Shown piece by piece: positions 8,296-16,067 of a DNA stretch of 36,753 bases. Every line of letters starts with the position of its first letter. Within the stretch, counting starts at the first letter, position 1. The stretch comes from an uncultured Parabacteroides sp. (GTDB lineage Bacteria; Bacteroidota; Bacteroidia; Bacteroidales; Tannerellaceae), in assembly GCA_900547435.1 (NCBI GenBank), contig URGO01000011.1, forward strand, positions 1-36,753, read 5' to 3'. The position numbers were made by a program, and so were the translations under genes. The notes below the pieces were generated by a model that was not told where the DNA came from, made no database searches, and saw only the letters and a list, made by a program, of their open reading frames with translations.

Positions 8296-8946
8296 ATGAT
8301 AATAGCTTATTTACGAATCAGCACGGGCAAGCAATTCTTGTCCAACCAGCGAGAGGAAATACGGCGTTATGCCGATGGTAGAAATTGGGTGATAGACCAA
8401 TGGGTGACGGAAGTGGCCAGCGGGAACCGGAAAGGAAGCGACCGCAAACTGGGCATCCTGCTGAAACAGATGAAGCGGGGCGACACGCTCATTGTTACCG
8501 AAGTGTCGCGTTTGAGCCGCACGTTGACCGACATCATGGGTATCATGGGACTTTGTCTGGAGAAGGGCATCAACCTTTATACCACGAAGGAGGGGTATTC
8601 GTTCGACAATTCCATCAACAGCAAAGTGCTATGCTTCGCTTTCGGTCTGGTGGCGGAGATAGAACGCAACCTGATTTCCTTGCGTACCCGTGAGGCTCTT
8701 GCCCTGCGCAAGGCGGAAGGTATTACATTAGGACGGAAAAAAGGAAGCTACACAAAGCGTAACATATTGTCGGATAACGTTTCAAATATCATTAAAATGT
8801 TGAAACAGGATAAATCGGTGGCGGACATCTGCCGGCATTTCCGGGTATCAAGAGATACTTTTACCAAGTTCAGGAAAGAACATCCCGAAGTGCAAAAAGC
8901 CCTAAATGACAAAGAGAAAAGACGAAAACAGAGAAGTGACAAATGA
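8296..8946 (+). CDS. Mpi-like serine site-specific recombinase (DNA invertase)
   Basis: 216-residue small serine recombinase. The catalytic segment YLRISTGKQ puts the nucleophile at Ser9, and the conserved EVSRLSRT is near residues 69-76. The E-helix region FAFGLVAEIERNLIS precedes a C-terminal HTH (SVADICRHFRVSRDTFTKF, about 175-193). It is close in layout to the Bacteroides fragilis Mpi invertase that flips capsule promoters. The gene sits directly against a segment with inverted repeats and a promoter, so that segment is its likely substrate. The left repeat begins in its last codon. It may also act on distant sites, as Mpi does. Confidence 0.9.
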   Translation: MIIAYLRISTGKQFLSNQREEIRRYADGRNWVIDQWVTEVASGNRKGSDRKLGILLKQMKRGDTLIVTEVSRLSRTLTDIMGIMGLCLEKGINLYTTKEGYSFDNSINSKVLCFAFGLVAEIERNLISLRTREALALRKAEGITLGRKKGSYTKRNILSDNVSNIIKMLKQDKSVADICRHFRVSRDTFTKFRKEHPEVQKALNDKEKRRKQRSDK

Positions 8947-8964
8947 TTGGTTAATTGTTCGTTT
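8941..8964. repeat. Inverted repeat, left arm of the putative promoter switch
   Basis: 24-nt arm whose reverse complement matches 9099-9122 at 19 of 24 positions. The uninterrupted core is GTTCGTTT (AAACGAAC on the other strand), followed by a matching ATTAA block. It overlaps the recombinase stop codon. Confidence 0.75.
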
Positions 8965-9098
8965 TCGGCAGCAAAGGTAAGCATATTTATCCGAATAGCA
9001 AATATTTTGCGGATAAAATATTGTCATTATGTTATTTGACTCGCCTATTTACCCCTTTATATACCGGTTAAAAGGGGGCATTTCCCGATATAGCGATT
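8965..9098. promoter_or_regulatory. Putative invertible promoter segment controlling the fimbrial operon
   Basis: 134 bp between the two inverted repeats. It contains a minus-strand promoter with perfect consensus spacing, a dyad centred on that promoter's -33 box (arms 8986-8993 and 9010-9017), and a 7-bp-stem hairpin (9052-9058/9071-9077). No consensus promoter points toward the fimbrial genes in this orientation. If recombination occurs at the repeats, the promoter's -33 and -7 boxes move to about 9061-9064 and 9084-9091 facing the DUF3575 gene at 9165. This mirrors Mpi-controlled promoters; inversion itself is inferred. Confidence 0.75.
8972..9002 (-). promoter_or_regulatory. Consensus promoter inside the switch, pointing away from the fimbrial operon
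   Basis: Minus strand: TTTG (9002-8999), 19-nt spacer, TACCTTTG (8979-8972). This is an exact fit to the Bacteroidota TTTG-N19-TAnnTTTG promoter. As oriented here, its transcript would run antisense into the recombinase gene. Confidence 0.85.
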
Positions 9099-9122
9099 AA
9101 ACGAACGATTAAACAGCTATTT
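9099..9122. repeat. Inverted repeat, right arm of the putative promoter switch
   Basis: Pairs with 8941-8964. The core AAACGAACGA agrees at 8 of 10 positions with the published Mpi repeat consensus as I remember it (ARACGTWCGT). Confidence 0.75.
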
Positions 9123-9164
9123 CGTTCTGTCTTCTATAGGATAATTGTCTCATTTTGATGATAT

Positions 9165-10421
9165 ATGAAGAAAATTTTCTTAATCGCCTTATTGCTATAT
9201 GGTGGCCATATAGCGGCGCAGGTACAGACCGACTCGGTGAAGGTCTATTACCGGGTGGGTGAAGCAAAGTTGGAGCCCTCCTTCCATGGGAATGGCGCCA
9301 GCATGGACCGCTTCCTTGACCGGTTGAAAGATATTACGGCCGACGAGCGTTACCAACGGTTCAACTTCCGCATTAAGTCGTATGCTTCTTTGGAAGGACT
9401 GCTCTCCTTGAATCAGCAGTTATACGAAGAACGTACGCGCGAGTTTCTTGATTACGTCCATCGGCATGGCGTCCGGCTTCCGGGCGAAATCAACGTGTGG
9501 CAGGACAATTGCTATAACTGGGAGGAACTGGAACGGCGCGTACAGCGTTCTAATATTCCCTATCAGGCCGAAGTGCTCGATATTATCCAAAACACTCCCG
9601 AATGGTCATACGATGGAAACGGGAAAAAGACGGACTACCGTAAACAGAAGCTGATGGCACTGCATGGCGGTGTCCCCTTCCGCTACATGAAGCAGCATTT
9701 CTTTCCCGAAATGCGCTATTCCGCCGTGTGGCTTACTTGCGAGTTTGCTGAGCAGGAAGCGGCGCAGCCCCTTCCCCCTCAAATGCTGCATGATACCATT
9801 TATATTATAAAGTGGGATACCGCTTACATAGAGCGTCCCATTCCTCACCGTAAGCCTTTCTATATGGCGGTGAAAACCAATATGCTTTACGATGCCGCGC
9901 TGATCCCGAATATCGGGGTGGAGTTCCACCTGAAGAACAACTGGAGCATCAGTGCCGGATGGATGTATGGCTGGTGGAAGAAAGATCGCATCCACTGGTA
10001 CTGGCGTGCCTACGGGGGCGACATCGCGGTGCGGAAATGGCTGGGTAAGGCAGCTCAGGAAAAGCCGCTCACGGGGCATCACCTCGGTGTCTACGGCCAA
10101 GTGTTGACCTACGACTTCGAGACCGGCGGGCGCGGCTACATGGGCGGTGAGCCGGGCGGGACACTCTTCGATCGCGCTAATTTTGCCGGAGGCGTGGAAT
10201 ACGGTTACTCGCTGCCTGTCGGCCGGAGGCTGAATCTCGACTTCACCATCGGTGTCGGCTATCTGGGCGGGAAATACTATGAATACAAACCCATTGATGA
10301 TTGCTACGTATGGCAGGCGACCAAACAACGCCACTACTTCGGCCCCACGAAACTGGAGGTTTCGCTGGTGTGGCTTCTCGGACGCGACAACACCAATAAA
10401 GGGAAAGGAGGCAAACGATGA
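9165..10421 (+). CDS. DUF3575 protein with N-terminal OmpA-like region
   Basis: 418 residues with a signal peptide ending near AAQVQ. Residues about 25-110 (VYYRVGEAKLEP...IKSYASLEG...LNQQLYEERTREFLDYV) resemble an OmpA-like peptidoglycan-associating fold. The C-terminal half (about 220-410: AVKTNMLYDAALIPNIGVEFHL...) is DUF3575, rich in alternating aromatic/glycine strands that suggest an outer-membrane beta-barrel. DUF3575 genes commonly begin fimbrillin operons in Bacteroidales. Its stop overlaps the next start by four bases (ATGA). It is the first gene behind the promoter switch. Base composition is visibly richer in G+C than the neighbouring accessory block. Confidence 0.85.
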   Translation: MKKIFLIALLLYGGHIAAQVQTDSVKVYYRVGEAKLEPSFHGNGASMDRFLDRLKDITADERYQRFNFRIKSYASLEGLLSLNQQLYEERTREFLDYVHRHGVRLPGEINVWQDNCYNWEELERRVQRSNIPYQAEVLDIIQNTPEWSYDGNGKKTDYRKQKLMALHGGVPFRYMKQHFFPEMRYSAVWLTCEFAEQEAAQPLPPQMLHDTIYIIKWDTAYIERPIPHRKPFYMAVKTNMLYDAALIPNIGVEFHLKNNWSISAGWMYGWWKKDRIHWYWRAYGGDIAVRKWLGKAAQEKPLTGHHLGVYGQVLTYDFETGGRGYMGGEPGGTLFDRANFAGGVEYGYSLPVGRRLNLDFTIGVGYLGGKYYEYKPIDDCYVWQATKQRHYFGPTKLEVSLVWLLGRDNTNKGKGGKR

Positions 10422-11461
10422 AACGACTATTTTACCTTATGACATGGGTCTTGTGTTTCACGGCTTGCGAACACAAGGAACTGTGTTTCCAACACCCGCA
10501 CACTGCGCAGCTGTTGGTGGAGTTTGATTGGAGTTATGCGCCCGATGCTGAGCGCAACAACGAAGTGGAAGGCATGTGCCTGTGGTTCTACCCGGTGGAC
10601 GAAGAAGGTACGCAGACGGGCGAGCCGTTGCGCTACGACCTGGCAGGCATGAAGGGTGGTACGGTGGAAATCCCCATAGGACGCTACCAGGTGCTGTATT
10701 ATAATAACGACTATGAGGTGGTGCAGTTCCGCAACGTGGACGATTTCTGGCAAAAGGAATGCTACACCCGCGAGGGAAATCTCTTTGAACCCATCTATGG
10801 CAACACGGCCAGCTATGCGCCCCGTGCCGAAGGGACAGAGGAGGAACGGGTGGTTATCACACCGGATATGATGTGGGGAGACCACGCCATGAACCTTGAC
10901 ATCCGCGACCAGGGACTGAGCTATTGGTTCGTGCGTGACGGGGAGACCGAACGCACCACCATCGAGCGCGATGAACACCGCCTGACGCTGATGCCTCACG
11001 AGCAGATCTGCTATTACACCTACGAGATACGCAATGTGGAGAACCTGGGCGGCATCACGCAGATGTGTGCCTCGTTGTCGGGCATGTCCGGTTCGGTATT
11101 TTGTGCGGCGGAGCAGGTAAAGCGGGAGCAGGTGACGCTGCCCTTCGAGGCTTCGGCGGGTGATGCGACCACCATCGAAGGAGAGTTCCACACTTTCGGC
11201 CACTATGACGCGGACACGGACGTGACCCGTGCCGAGGGCGATGCGGAGCCCCCGCACAAGCTGGTGCTCTACGTCTGGCTGAAGGACGGCTCGAAGTATT
11301 ACTACACCTTCGACGTGACCGACCAGGTAGACGAAGCACCGGAGAAACGCCGCGTGCACATCGTCATCGACGGGCTGACCTTGCCTGAACCCATCACGGG
11401 CGGTGACATGGAAGTGGCGGTGGACGACTGGATTGTAGTGAACGAGGATATCACGATGTAA
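10418..11461 (+). CDS. DUF5119 lipoprotein of the fimbrial operon
   Basis: 347 residues. It has a lipoprotein signal (MKRLFYLMTWVLCFTAC) with the lipidated Cys at residue 17. The first half carries the DUF5119-type pattern VEFDWSYAPDAE...GMCLWFYPVDEEG...IPIGRYQVLYYNND. The second half is a beta-rich domain ending ITGGDMEVAVDDW. By position and lipidation it probably plays a fimbrial anchor or assembly role like FimB/Mfa2, but that is inference. It is translationally coupled to the DUF3575 gene. The G+C-rich codons create a long antisense open frame that is not a gene. Confidence 0.85.
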   Translation: MKRLFYLMTWVLCFTACEHKELCFQHPHTAQLLVEFDWSYAPDAERNNEVEGMCLWFYPVDEEGTQTGEPLRYDLAGMKGGTVEIPIGRYQVLYYNNDYEVVQFRNVDDFWQKECYTREGNLFEPIYGNTASYAPRAEGTEEERVVITPDMMWGDHAMNLDIRDQGLSYWFVRDGETERTTIERDEHRLTLMPHEQICYYTYEIRNVENLGGITQMCASLSGMSGSVFCAAEQVKREQVTLPFEASAGDATTIEGEFHTFGHYDADTDVTRAEGDAEPPHKLVLYVWLKDGSKYYYTFDVTDQVDEAPEKRRVHIVIDGLTLPEPITGGDMEVAVDDWIVVNEDITM

Positions 11462-11490
11462 TATATATGTTTTACTTAAATTTTTAAACA

Positions 11491-12618
11491 ATGATGATGA
11501 AAAGTAAGTATTTAGCAGTAGCGTTGTCGGCTGTCGCACTGACGGCTTGCAACAATGAAGATGTGTTGGAAGTGAACCAAGGACGTGGCATCAGCTTCCA
11601 AGTGGCAACAGAGGCGTCGACCCGTGCAACGGCAACGACGACGAGCACTATCGACAATTTCAAGGTTTGGGGATTCACTGATGGCAAGACCTTGATGAAT
11701 GGCATCGAAGTATCGAAATCCGGTAGCGAATGGACTTATGATGGTACCATCTTTTGGCCGGCAACAGATGTGGACTTCTATTCTGTATCGCCTGCCGATG
11801 TTACCGGAGTAAACATTACAAGCTCTTCACAGAAGATTACCGGCTTTACGGTAGACACTGACCAAAGCAAGCAAGTGGATTTGCTTTATGCCGTGAACAA
11901 GGGCGAGAAGAAAGTTGATCACGAAGCCTCTGCGGTTAACATCAACTTCCGTCATGCCCTGTCTCAAATTGTGTTCAAGGCTAAGAATACGAATGAGAAC
12001 CTGAAGGTTATTGTCAAGGGTGTGAAGATTGCCAATATCAAGAAGGCTGGTGACTTTACTTATCCTGCCCAAGCAACAACTACACAGAACACTTCGGAAA
12101 GTGGCTCGATTGTAGCAACCACACAAGGCACATGGAATAATGTTACTACAGCTGAAAAATTCAGCGCAGGTATGGACGCTAACGGAGTTACATTGGATGG
12201 CAAGGTAGAAACAGCCAAAGACCTCAGCAATGCAACCGGTGCTTTGTTTATGATTCCGCAGGCATTGACTCCTTGGAATCCGTCAACAATCGGTGCTTTG
12301 AACGCGGACAATACCGGCGTTTACTTCCTGCTGAATTGCCAAATCCTGAGCGGGACGAACAAGGACATCCAGGTATGGCCGTCGGATGCAGATGAAACTT
12401 TTGCTGAAATTGCTGTTCCTGCTAATACCCTCACTTGGGAGCAAGGCAAGAAATACGTTTACACCTTTATCTTTGGCGAAGGAGCCGGTTATGAGCCGGG
12501 CGAAAATCCCAATCCGGATCCTACATTGGTTGGCATCGACTTCACTGTTACCGTGGATGAGTTTATCGACGGAGCTAACCAAGATATTGATATGAGTACA
12601 GAAGACGACGGTGAATAA
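11491..12618 (+). CDS. Fimbrillin-family lipoprotein (putative pilus subunit)
   Basis: 375 residues. The signal MKSKYLAVALSAVALTAC gives a lipidated Cys, followed by a mature N-terminus typical of fimbrillin (Mfa1/FimA superfamily) precursors. STRATATTTSTIDNFKVWGF contains an Arg after which type V pilins are often cleaved. Later hallmarks are WPATDVDFYSVSPAD, INFRHALSQIVFKAKN, ALFMIPQALTPWNP and WEQGKKYVYTFIFGEG. The acidic C-terminus VDEFIDGANQDIDM resembles the donor-strand region of such subunits. Three consecutive ATG codons occur at the start. A hairpin terminator lies 24 bp after the stop. Confidence 0.9.
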   Translation: MMMKSKYLAVALSAVALTACNNEDVLEVNQGRGISFQVATEASTRATATTTSTIDNFKVWGFTDGKTLMNGIEVSKSGSEWTYDGTIFWPATDVDFYSVSPADVTGVNITSSSQKITGFTVDTDQSKQVDLLYAVNKGEKKVDHEASAVNINFRHALSQIVFKAKNTNENLKVIVKGVKIANIKKAGDFTYPAQATTTQNTSESGSIVATTQGTWNNVTTAEKFSAGMDANGVTLDGKVETAKDLSNATGALFMIPQALTPWNPSTIGALNADNTGVYFLLNCQILSGTNKDIQVWPSDADETFAEIAVPANTLTWEQGKKYVYTFIFGEGAGYEPGENPNPDPTLVGIDFTVTVDEFIDGANQDIDMSTEDDGE

Positions 12619-12641
12619 TTTTGCGAATTTAGAAACTTTGA

Positions 12642-12666
12642 GGGCGTGCCGGAACTTGGCACGCCC
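12642..12666 (+). terminator. Terminator-like hairpin after the fimbrillin gene
   Basis: A perfect 9-bp G+C-rich stem (GGGCGTGCC / GGCACGCCC) with a 7-nt loop is followed by CTTATT. It probably ends or attenuates transcription after the main subunit, so downstream genes would be made in lower amounts. Confidence 0.75.
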
Positions 12667-12688
12667 CTTATTACAACCATTAAGACTT

Positions 12689-13141
12689 ATGTGCCTGCAA
12701 TTAAATTGGGAAAGACCGACCTGCAACGAATGGGCAGACTATATCCCGGAAGGCCTGGCTCCATTTGAGGGTGACAAGAAAAGAAATTGTGTTTATCTGA
12801 TTTGGTCGGAACCGGAAAACCGGATGGTCTATGTGGGAAGCGGGGAAGTGGAACGCCTGTGGGACCATTTGCGTGAAAACGATCCGCAATACAGAAACAT
12901 CCACAGCCATCCCGGCTTGAAAGCAACCTATGCATTGGTTGATGCCAGGCAGATGCGTGGCGCGGAAGGCTTCCTGGCACTGGGCTACCATCCTGCCGAG
13001 AGGGATAGGCATCCTCGTGAGTTTGTGAAGGTTACACGCCCGCAAAATGGAGTTCCATTTTACAGTGAGCTTTACAACAATTCCATAAGCGGACTGGAAA
13101 TGAGATACGATATGGATGCAGCCAATGCCTCGTCACGCTAA
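12689..13141 (+). CDS. Small GIY-YIG-like protein in the fimbrial cluster
   Basis: About 150 residues from the ATG at 12689. CVYLIW...NRMVYVGSGEVERLWDHL has the strand-turn-strand layout and following Arg/His helix of the GIY-YIG fold, and RGAEGFLALGYHP supplies a Glu at the position of the metal-binding residue. It is a degenerate match: GIY reads VYL and YIG reads YVG, and no DNA-binding extension is seen, so catalysis is uncertain. A GTG at 12611, overlapping the fimbrillin stop, would give a longer product, but that start lies before the terminator hairpin. No connection with pilus biology is known to me. Confidence 0.6.
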   Translation: MCLQLNWERPTCNEWADYIPEGLAPFEGDKKRNCVYLIWSEPENRMVYVGSGEVERLWDHLRENDPQYRNIHSHPGLKATYALVDARQMRGAEGFLALGYHPAERDRHPREFVKVTRPQNGVPFYSELYNNSISGLEMRYDMDAANASSR

Positions 13142-13229
13142 TTTTCAGACATAACCCCCAGGTTGGGTGGGGTTGAATGTTCCCTTCCCAGCTACTATAA
13201 TTAACAAACGCATAAAGACGAAAGAAGAT

Positions 13230-16028
13230 ATGAAATCAATGAATTTACACAGCTGGATAGGCGGCGCGGCTGTCATGCTGATGCTTTCGGTAGCCGCCTC
13301 GTGTACGGACGAAGAAATGTTCCAACGTCCGGATACCGGAAACGGCATCGCTTTCCTTCCCTCCATCGTGACTAAAAACTGGAGCGCAGGCGATTCCACT
13401 CAAACTCGTGCAGCCATACCTGCCACACGTCACAGCGTGACGGAACTGCGCAACACACAAGGCGGAAAATCCCTCTATCTGCACACCACGGAAACGAACA
13501 GTATCGCCACACCCGCCGTACCGGACACGGCACGCATCGCCACACGCGGTGCCTTAGTCACCACGACCACAGCATTCGAGGAACAATACGGCAGTTTCGG
13601 CGTATTGGCGTGGGCTTACCAAGGCGAATGGAGCGACACGCAAGAACCCAACTACATCAACAACGCGAAAGCCACTGCCAGCGGCGGCACGTATGGTTTC
13701 AATCCACCCTACTTCTGGCCCGGCGAAGCATATAATATGGCATTCTTTGCCTATGCGCCCTATGATGAGGACGGGACTATCTTTAGCGAAAAGCAAGGTG
13801 CCCCCACCCTCACCTACAGCGTGCCCACAGACATCAAGAAACAGAAAGACCTGCTGGCCTGTTGGAAAAAAATAGAAGAAGATATAGAAGAAGATAAAGA
13901 CAACAAGCGGGAAACCATAGTCCTGAATTTCTCCCACCTCTGCACCGCCGTGAAGTTCAAAGTGGGCAAAGGGCTGGAAAACGCCATTACCTCCATCTCC
14001 ATCAAGAACGTATATGGCAGCGGCACTTATTCCGTGGCTGAAGAAAAATGGACACCGACCGGAAAAGCGAATGGCACATACACCCTTGATGTAAATCCAG
14101 GGAATACACCGCAAGAAACCGAACTGACCACCGGCGAAAACGTCTTTATGATGATTCCGCAGACATTGCCGCAAAATGCCGAGATAGAAGTGACATTTAA
14201 GGAGAACGACCAGGAACAGACACTGACCGCGAGTATCAGCGACAAAAAGGAATGGGAGAAAGGACATACGGTCACCTACACCCTCTCTCACTCTCCGGAA
14301 GTCATTGAATATACTTTTGAAATGCCGACAGAAGGAATTGAGTTCACCTACGATGGCAAACTCCGTGATGGAAAGGATAAAGGAGAATTCCAAATACAAA
14401 GCTTTAAGAAAATAACCAAAAACGATGTGGTTACGACTGAACCCGCCGCATGGACAGCCGAGTTCTCAACGGATGGGGGCAGTTCGTGGACTGCTAAACC
14501 GGACTGGTTGTCAACCTTTATAGCAAATGGCAATGGAAGTACGGACATGACATCTTATGAAGTAGGCATAGCTGCACAAGTATCTAAAACAGAGACTAAT
14601 TCACATGATGCTACATTGAAAAAGGCAACATCTGTAAGCGGTATCTACAATTTGTCGAACAGCACAGGAGGAAACGATGTGCAAAACACGGCCAACTGCT
14701 ATATCATCAATGCGCCGGGCAAGTACAGCCTGCCTTTGGTATATGGCAATGCCATCAAGAACGGGCAAGACAACCAATCGTCTTACACATCTAATTTACA
14801 AAACGGGGATTATGTACTAAAGACGTTTAAGAATTATATGGGAAATGACATTCAAACCCCGTACATCTACAACGACAAAACCATTCAAATAAAAGATGCC
14901 GTTTTGCTTTGGCAAGACCGCCAGAACTTAGTGCAGAACATAGCACTATCGCAAGACAAAAAAGACTTAATATTTGAAGTTCCACAAGCATCCATCGGAC
15001 AAGGCAATGCCATCGTAGCAGTCCGCGACAATAGTCAGAAAATCATTTGGAGCTGGCATATCTGGGTGACGGATTTTGTGCCGGGACAAAATGCGGCTGT
15101 CGTGAGCCGTTTCAATCCCTTGGAATCGCAAAAAGACCAACAGGTGACCAACTATCAGAACCAAACATATACTTTCATGGGACTTAACATCGGCTGGTGT
15201 TTTGAAGACCTCGTGAAGTATGAAGCGCGTGAAGTAAAAGTGCGGTTCAAGCAGGAAGGAAGTGGCCAGACCAAGGAAATGACCATCAAGCAGTTGGAGC
15301 GGATAGAAGCATACGGCTATCAGCCCTATTTCCAGTTCGGCCGTAAAGACCCGATGCAACCGGGATCCAACAAGGACGGAAAGGACAAGACTAGTTATTA
15401 TGGAATGGGCTATAGCAGTAAAACCGAACAGGAATCAGGGTCTACGACGCTCGGCACCTACATACAAAATCCCTGTACGTTCTATACGGGCTTGGATAAC
15501 TATGCAGGCACAACATTAGCACAAATATTCTACTACAATCTTTGGAATGCCAACAACAGTTCTTCGGATGCCAATGACAATGCAGTAGTCAAGACCATCT
15601 ATGACCCATCGCCCGTCGGCTATTGCGTACCGCCTTCGAATGCATTTACAGGAGTTACCTACAACGGACAAGAAGTCAGATGGGATAGTGGGCCGTATCC
15701 GGCAAATCAAGTGAATTCTCCGTATGAATATTCTTCGGACACCAATGTCGGTTGGGAGATTTATTGCAATAAGATGAATGGCAATACGCATAATGCCGCA
15801 GGCGGTGTCATCTATTATCCGGCTACGGGAGCTCGTAATTTTCAGACCAATGCACTGACCTACGTCAATATGAACGGATATTATTGGACCGTCACCCCCT
15901 ACAACAAGCCTGATGAAAAGGTACCTGTGGAAGCCCGCTGCCTGGGCTTTGGTTCTACCTATATCAACCCATTGCGTAACTTCAGTCATGCGTATGGTTT
16001 TCCGGTTCGTCCCGTAAGGGAAAATTAA
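13230..16028 (+). CDS. Very large fimbrillin-like lipoprotein, probable pilus tip or adhesin
   Basis: About 932 residues from the ATG at 13230, preceded by an AAAGAAGA ribosome-binding stretch; an upstream in-frame ATG at 13167 would put 21 polar residues before the signal peptide. The signal ends in SVAASC with lipidated Cys. The N-terminal 350 residues are fimbrillin-like (GTYGFNPPYFWPGEAYNMAF, LNFSHLCTAVKFKVGK, MMIPQTLP). A long middle region (about 360-620) follows. The C-terminal part (SPVGYCVPPSNAFTG ... GFPVRPVRE) resembles FISUMP-type terminal domains found on Bacteroidetes adhesive tip proteins. At more than twice pilin length it is best read as a tip/adhesin rather than a shaft subunit. 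Confidence 0.85.
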   Translation: MKSMNLHSWIGGAAVMLMLSVAASCTDEEMFQRPDTGNGIAFLPSIVTKNWSAGDSTQTRAAIPATRHSVTELRNTQGGKSLYLHTTETNSIATPAVPDTARIATRGALVTTTTAFEEQYGSFGVLAWAYQGEWSDTQEPNYINNAKATASGGTYGFNPPYFWPGEAYNMAFFAYAPYDEDGTIFSEKQGAPTLTYSVPTDIKKQKDLLACWKKIEEDIEEDKDNKRETIVLNFSHLCTAVKFKVGKGLENAITSISIKNVYGSGTYSVAEEKWTPTGKANGTYTLDVNPGNTPQETELTTGENVFMMIPQTLPQNAEIEVTFKENDQEQTLTASISDKKEWEKGHTVTYTLSHSPEVIEYTFEMPTEGIEFTYDGKLRDGKDKGEFQIQSFKKITKNDVVTTEPAAWTAEFSTDGGSSWTAKPDWLSTFIANGNGSTDMTSYEVGIAAQVSKTETNSHDATLKKATSVSGIYNLSNSTGGNDVQNTANCYIINAPGKYSLPLVYGNAIKNGQDNQSSYTSNLQNGDYVLKTFKNYMGNDIQTPYIYNDKTIQIKDAVLLWQDRQNLVQNIALSQDKKDLIFEVPQASIGQGNAIVAVRDNSQKIIWSWHIWVTDFVPGQNAAVVSRFNPLESQKDQQVTNYQNQTYTFMGLNIGWCFEDLVKYEAREVKVRFKQEGSGQTKEMTIKQLERIEAYGYQPYFQFGRKDPMQPGSNKDGKDKTSYYGMGYSSKTEQESGSTTLGTYIQNPCTFYTGLDNYAGTTLAQIFYYNLWNANNSSSDANDNAVVKTIYDPSPVGYCVPPSNAFTGVTYNGQEVRWDSGPYPANQVNSPYEYSSDTNVGWEIYCNKMNGNTHNAAGGVIYYPATGARNFQTNALTYVNMNGYYWTVTPYNKPDEKVPVEARCLGFGSTYINPLRNFSHAYGFPVRPVREN

Positions 16029-16067
16029 ACTTTCCTTTATCGAAATATCAATGGCATGAATGCTTGA

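Noticed and set aside
10427..11539. Long minus-strand open frame of 370 codons opposite the DUF5119 gene
   Set aside because: It mirrors a G+C-rich, clearly coding plus-strand gene with signal peptide and operon overlap; the antisense product shows no domain or export signal.
13554..14399. Minus-strand open frame of 281 codons inside the large fimbrillin-like gene
   Set aside because: Shadow of a confident coding frame, low-complexity Phe-rich translation, no start context.
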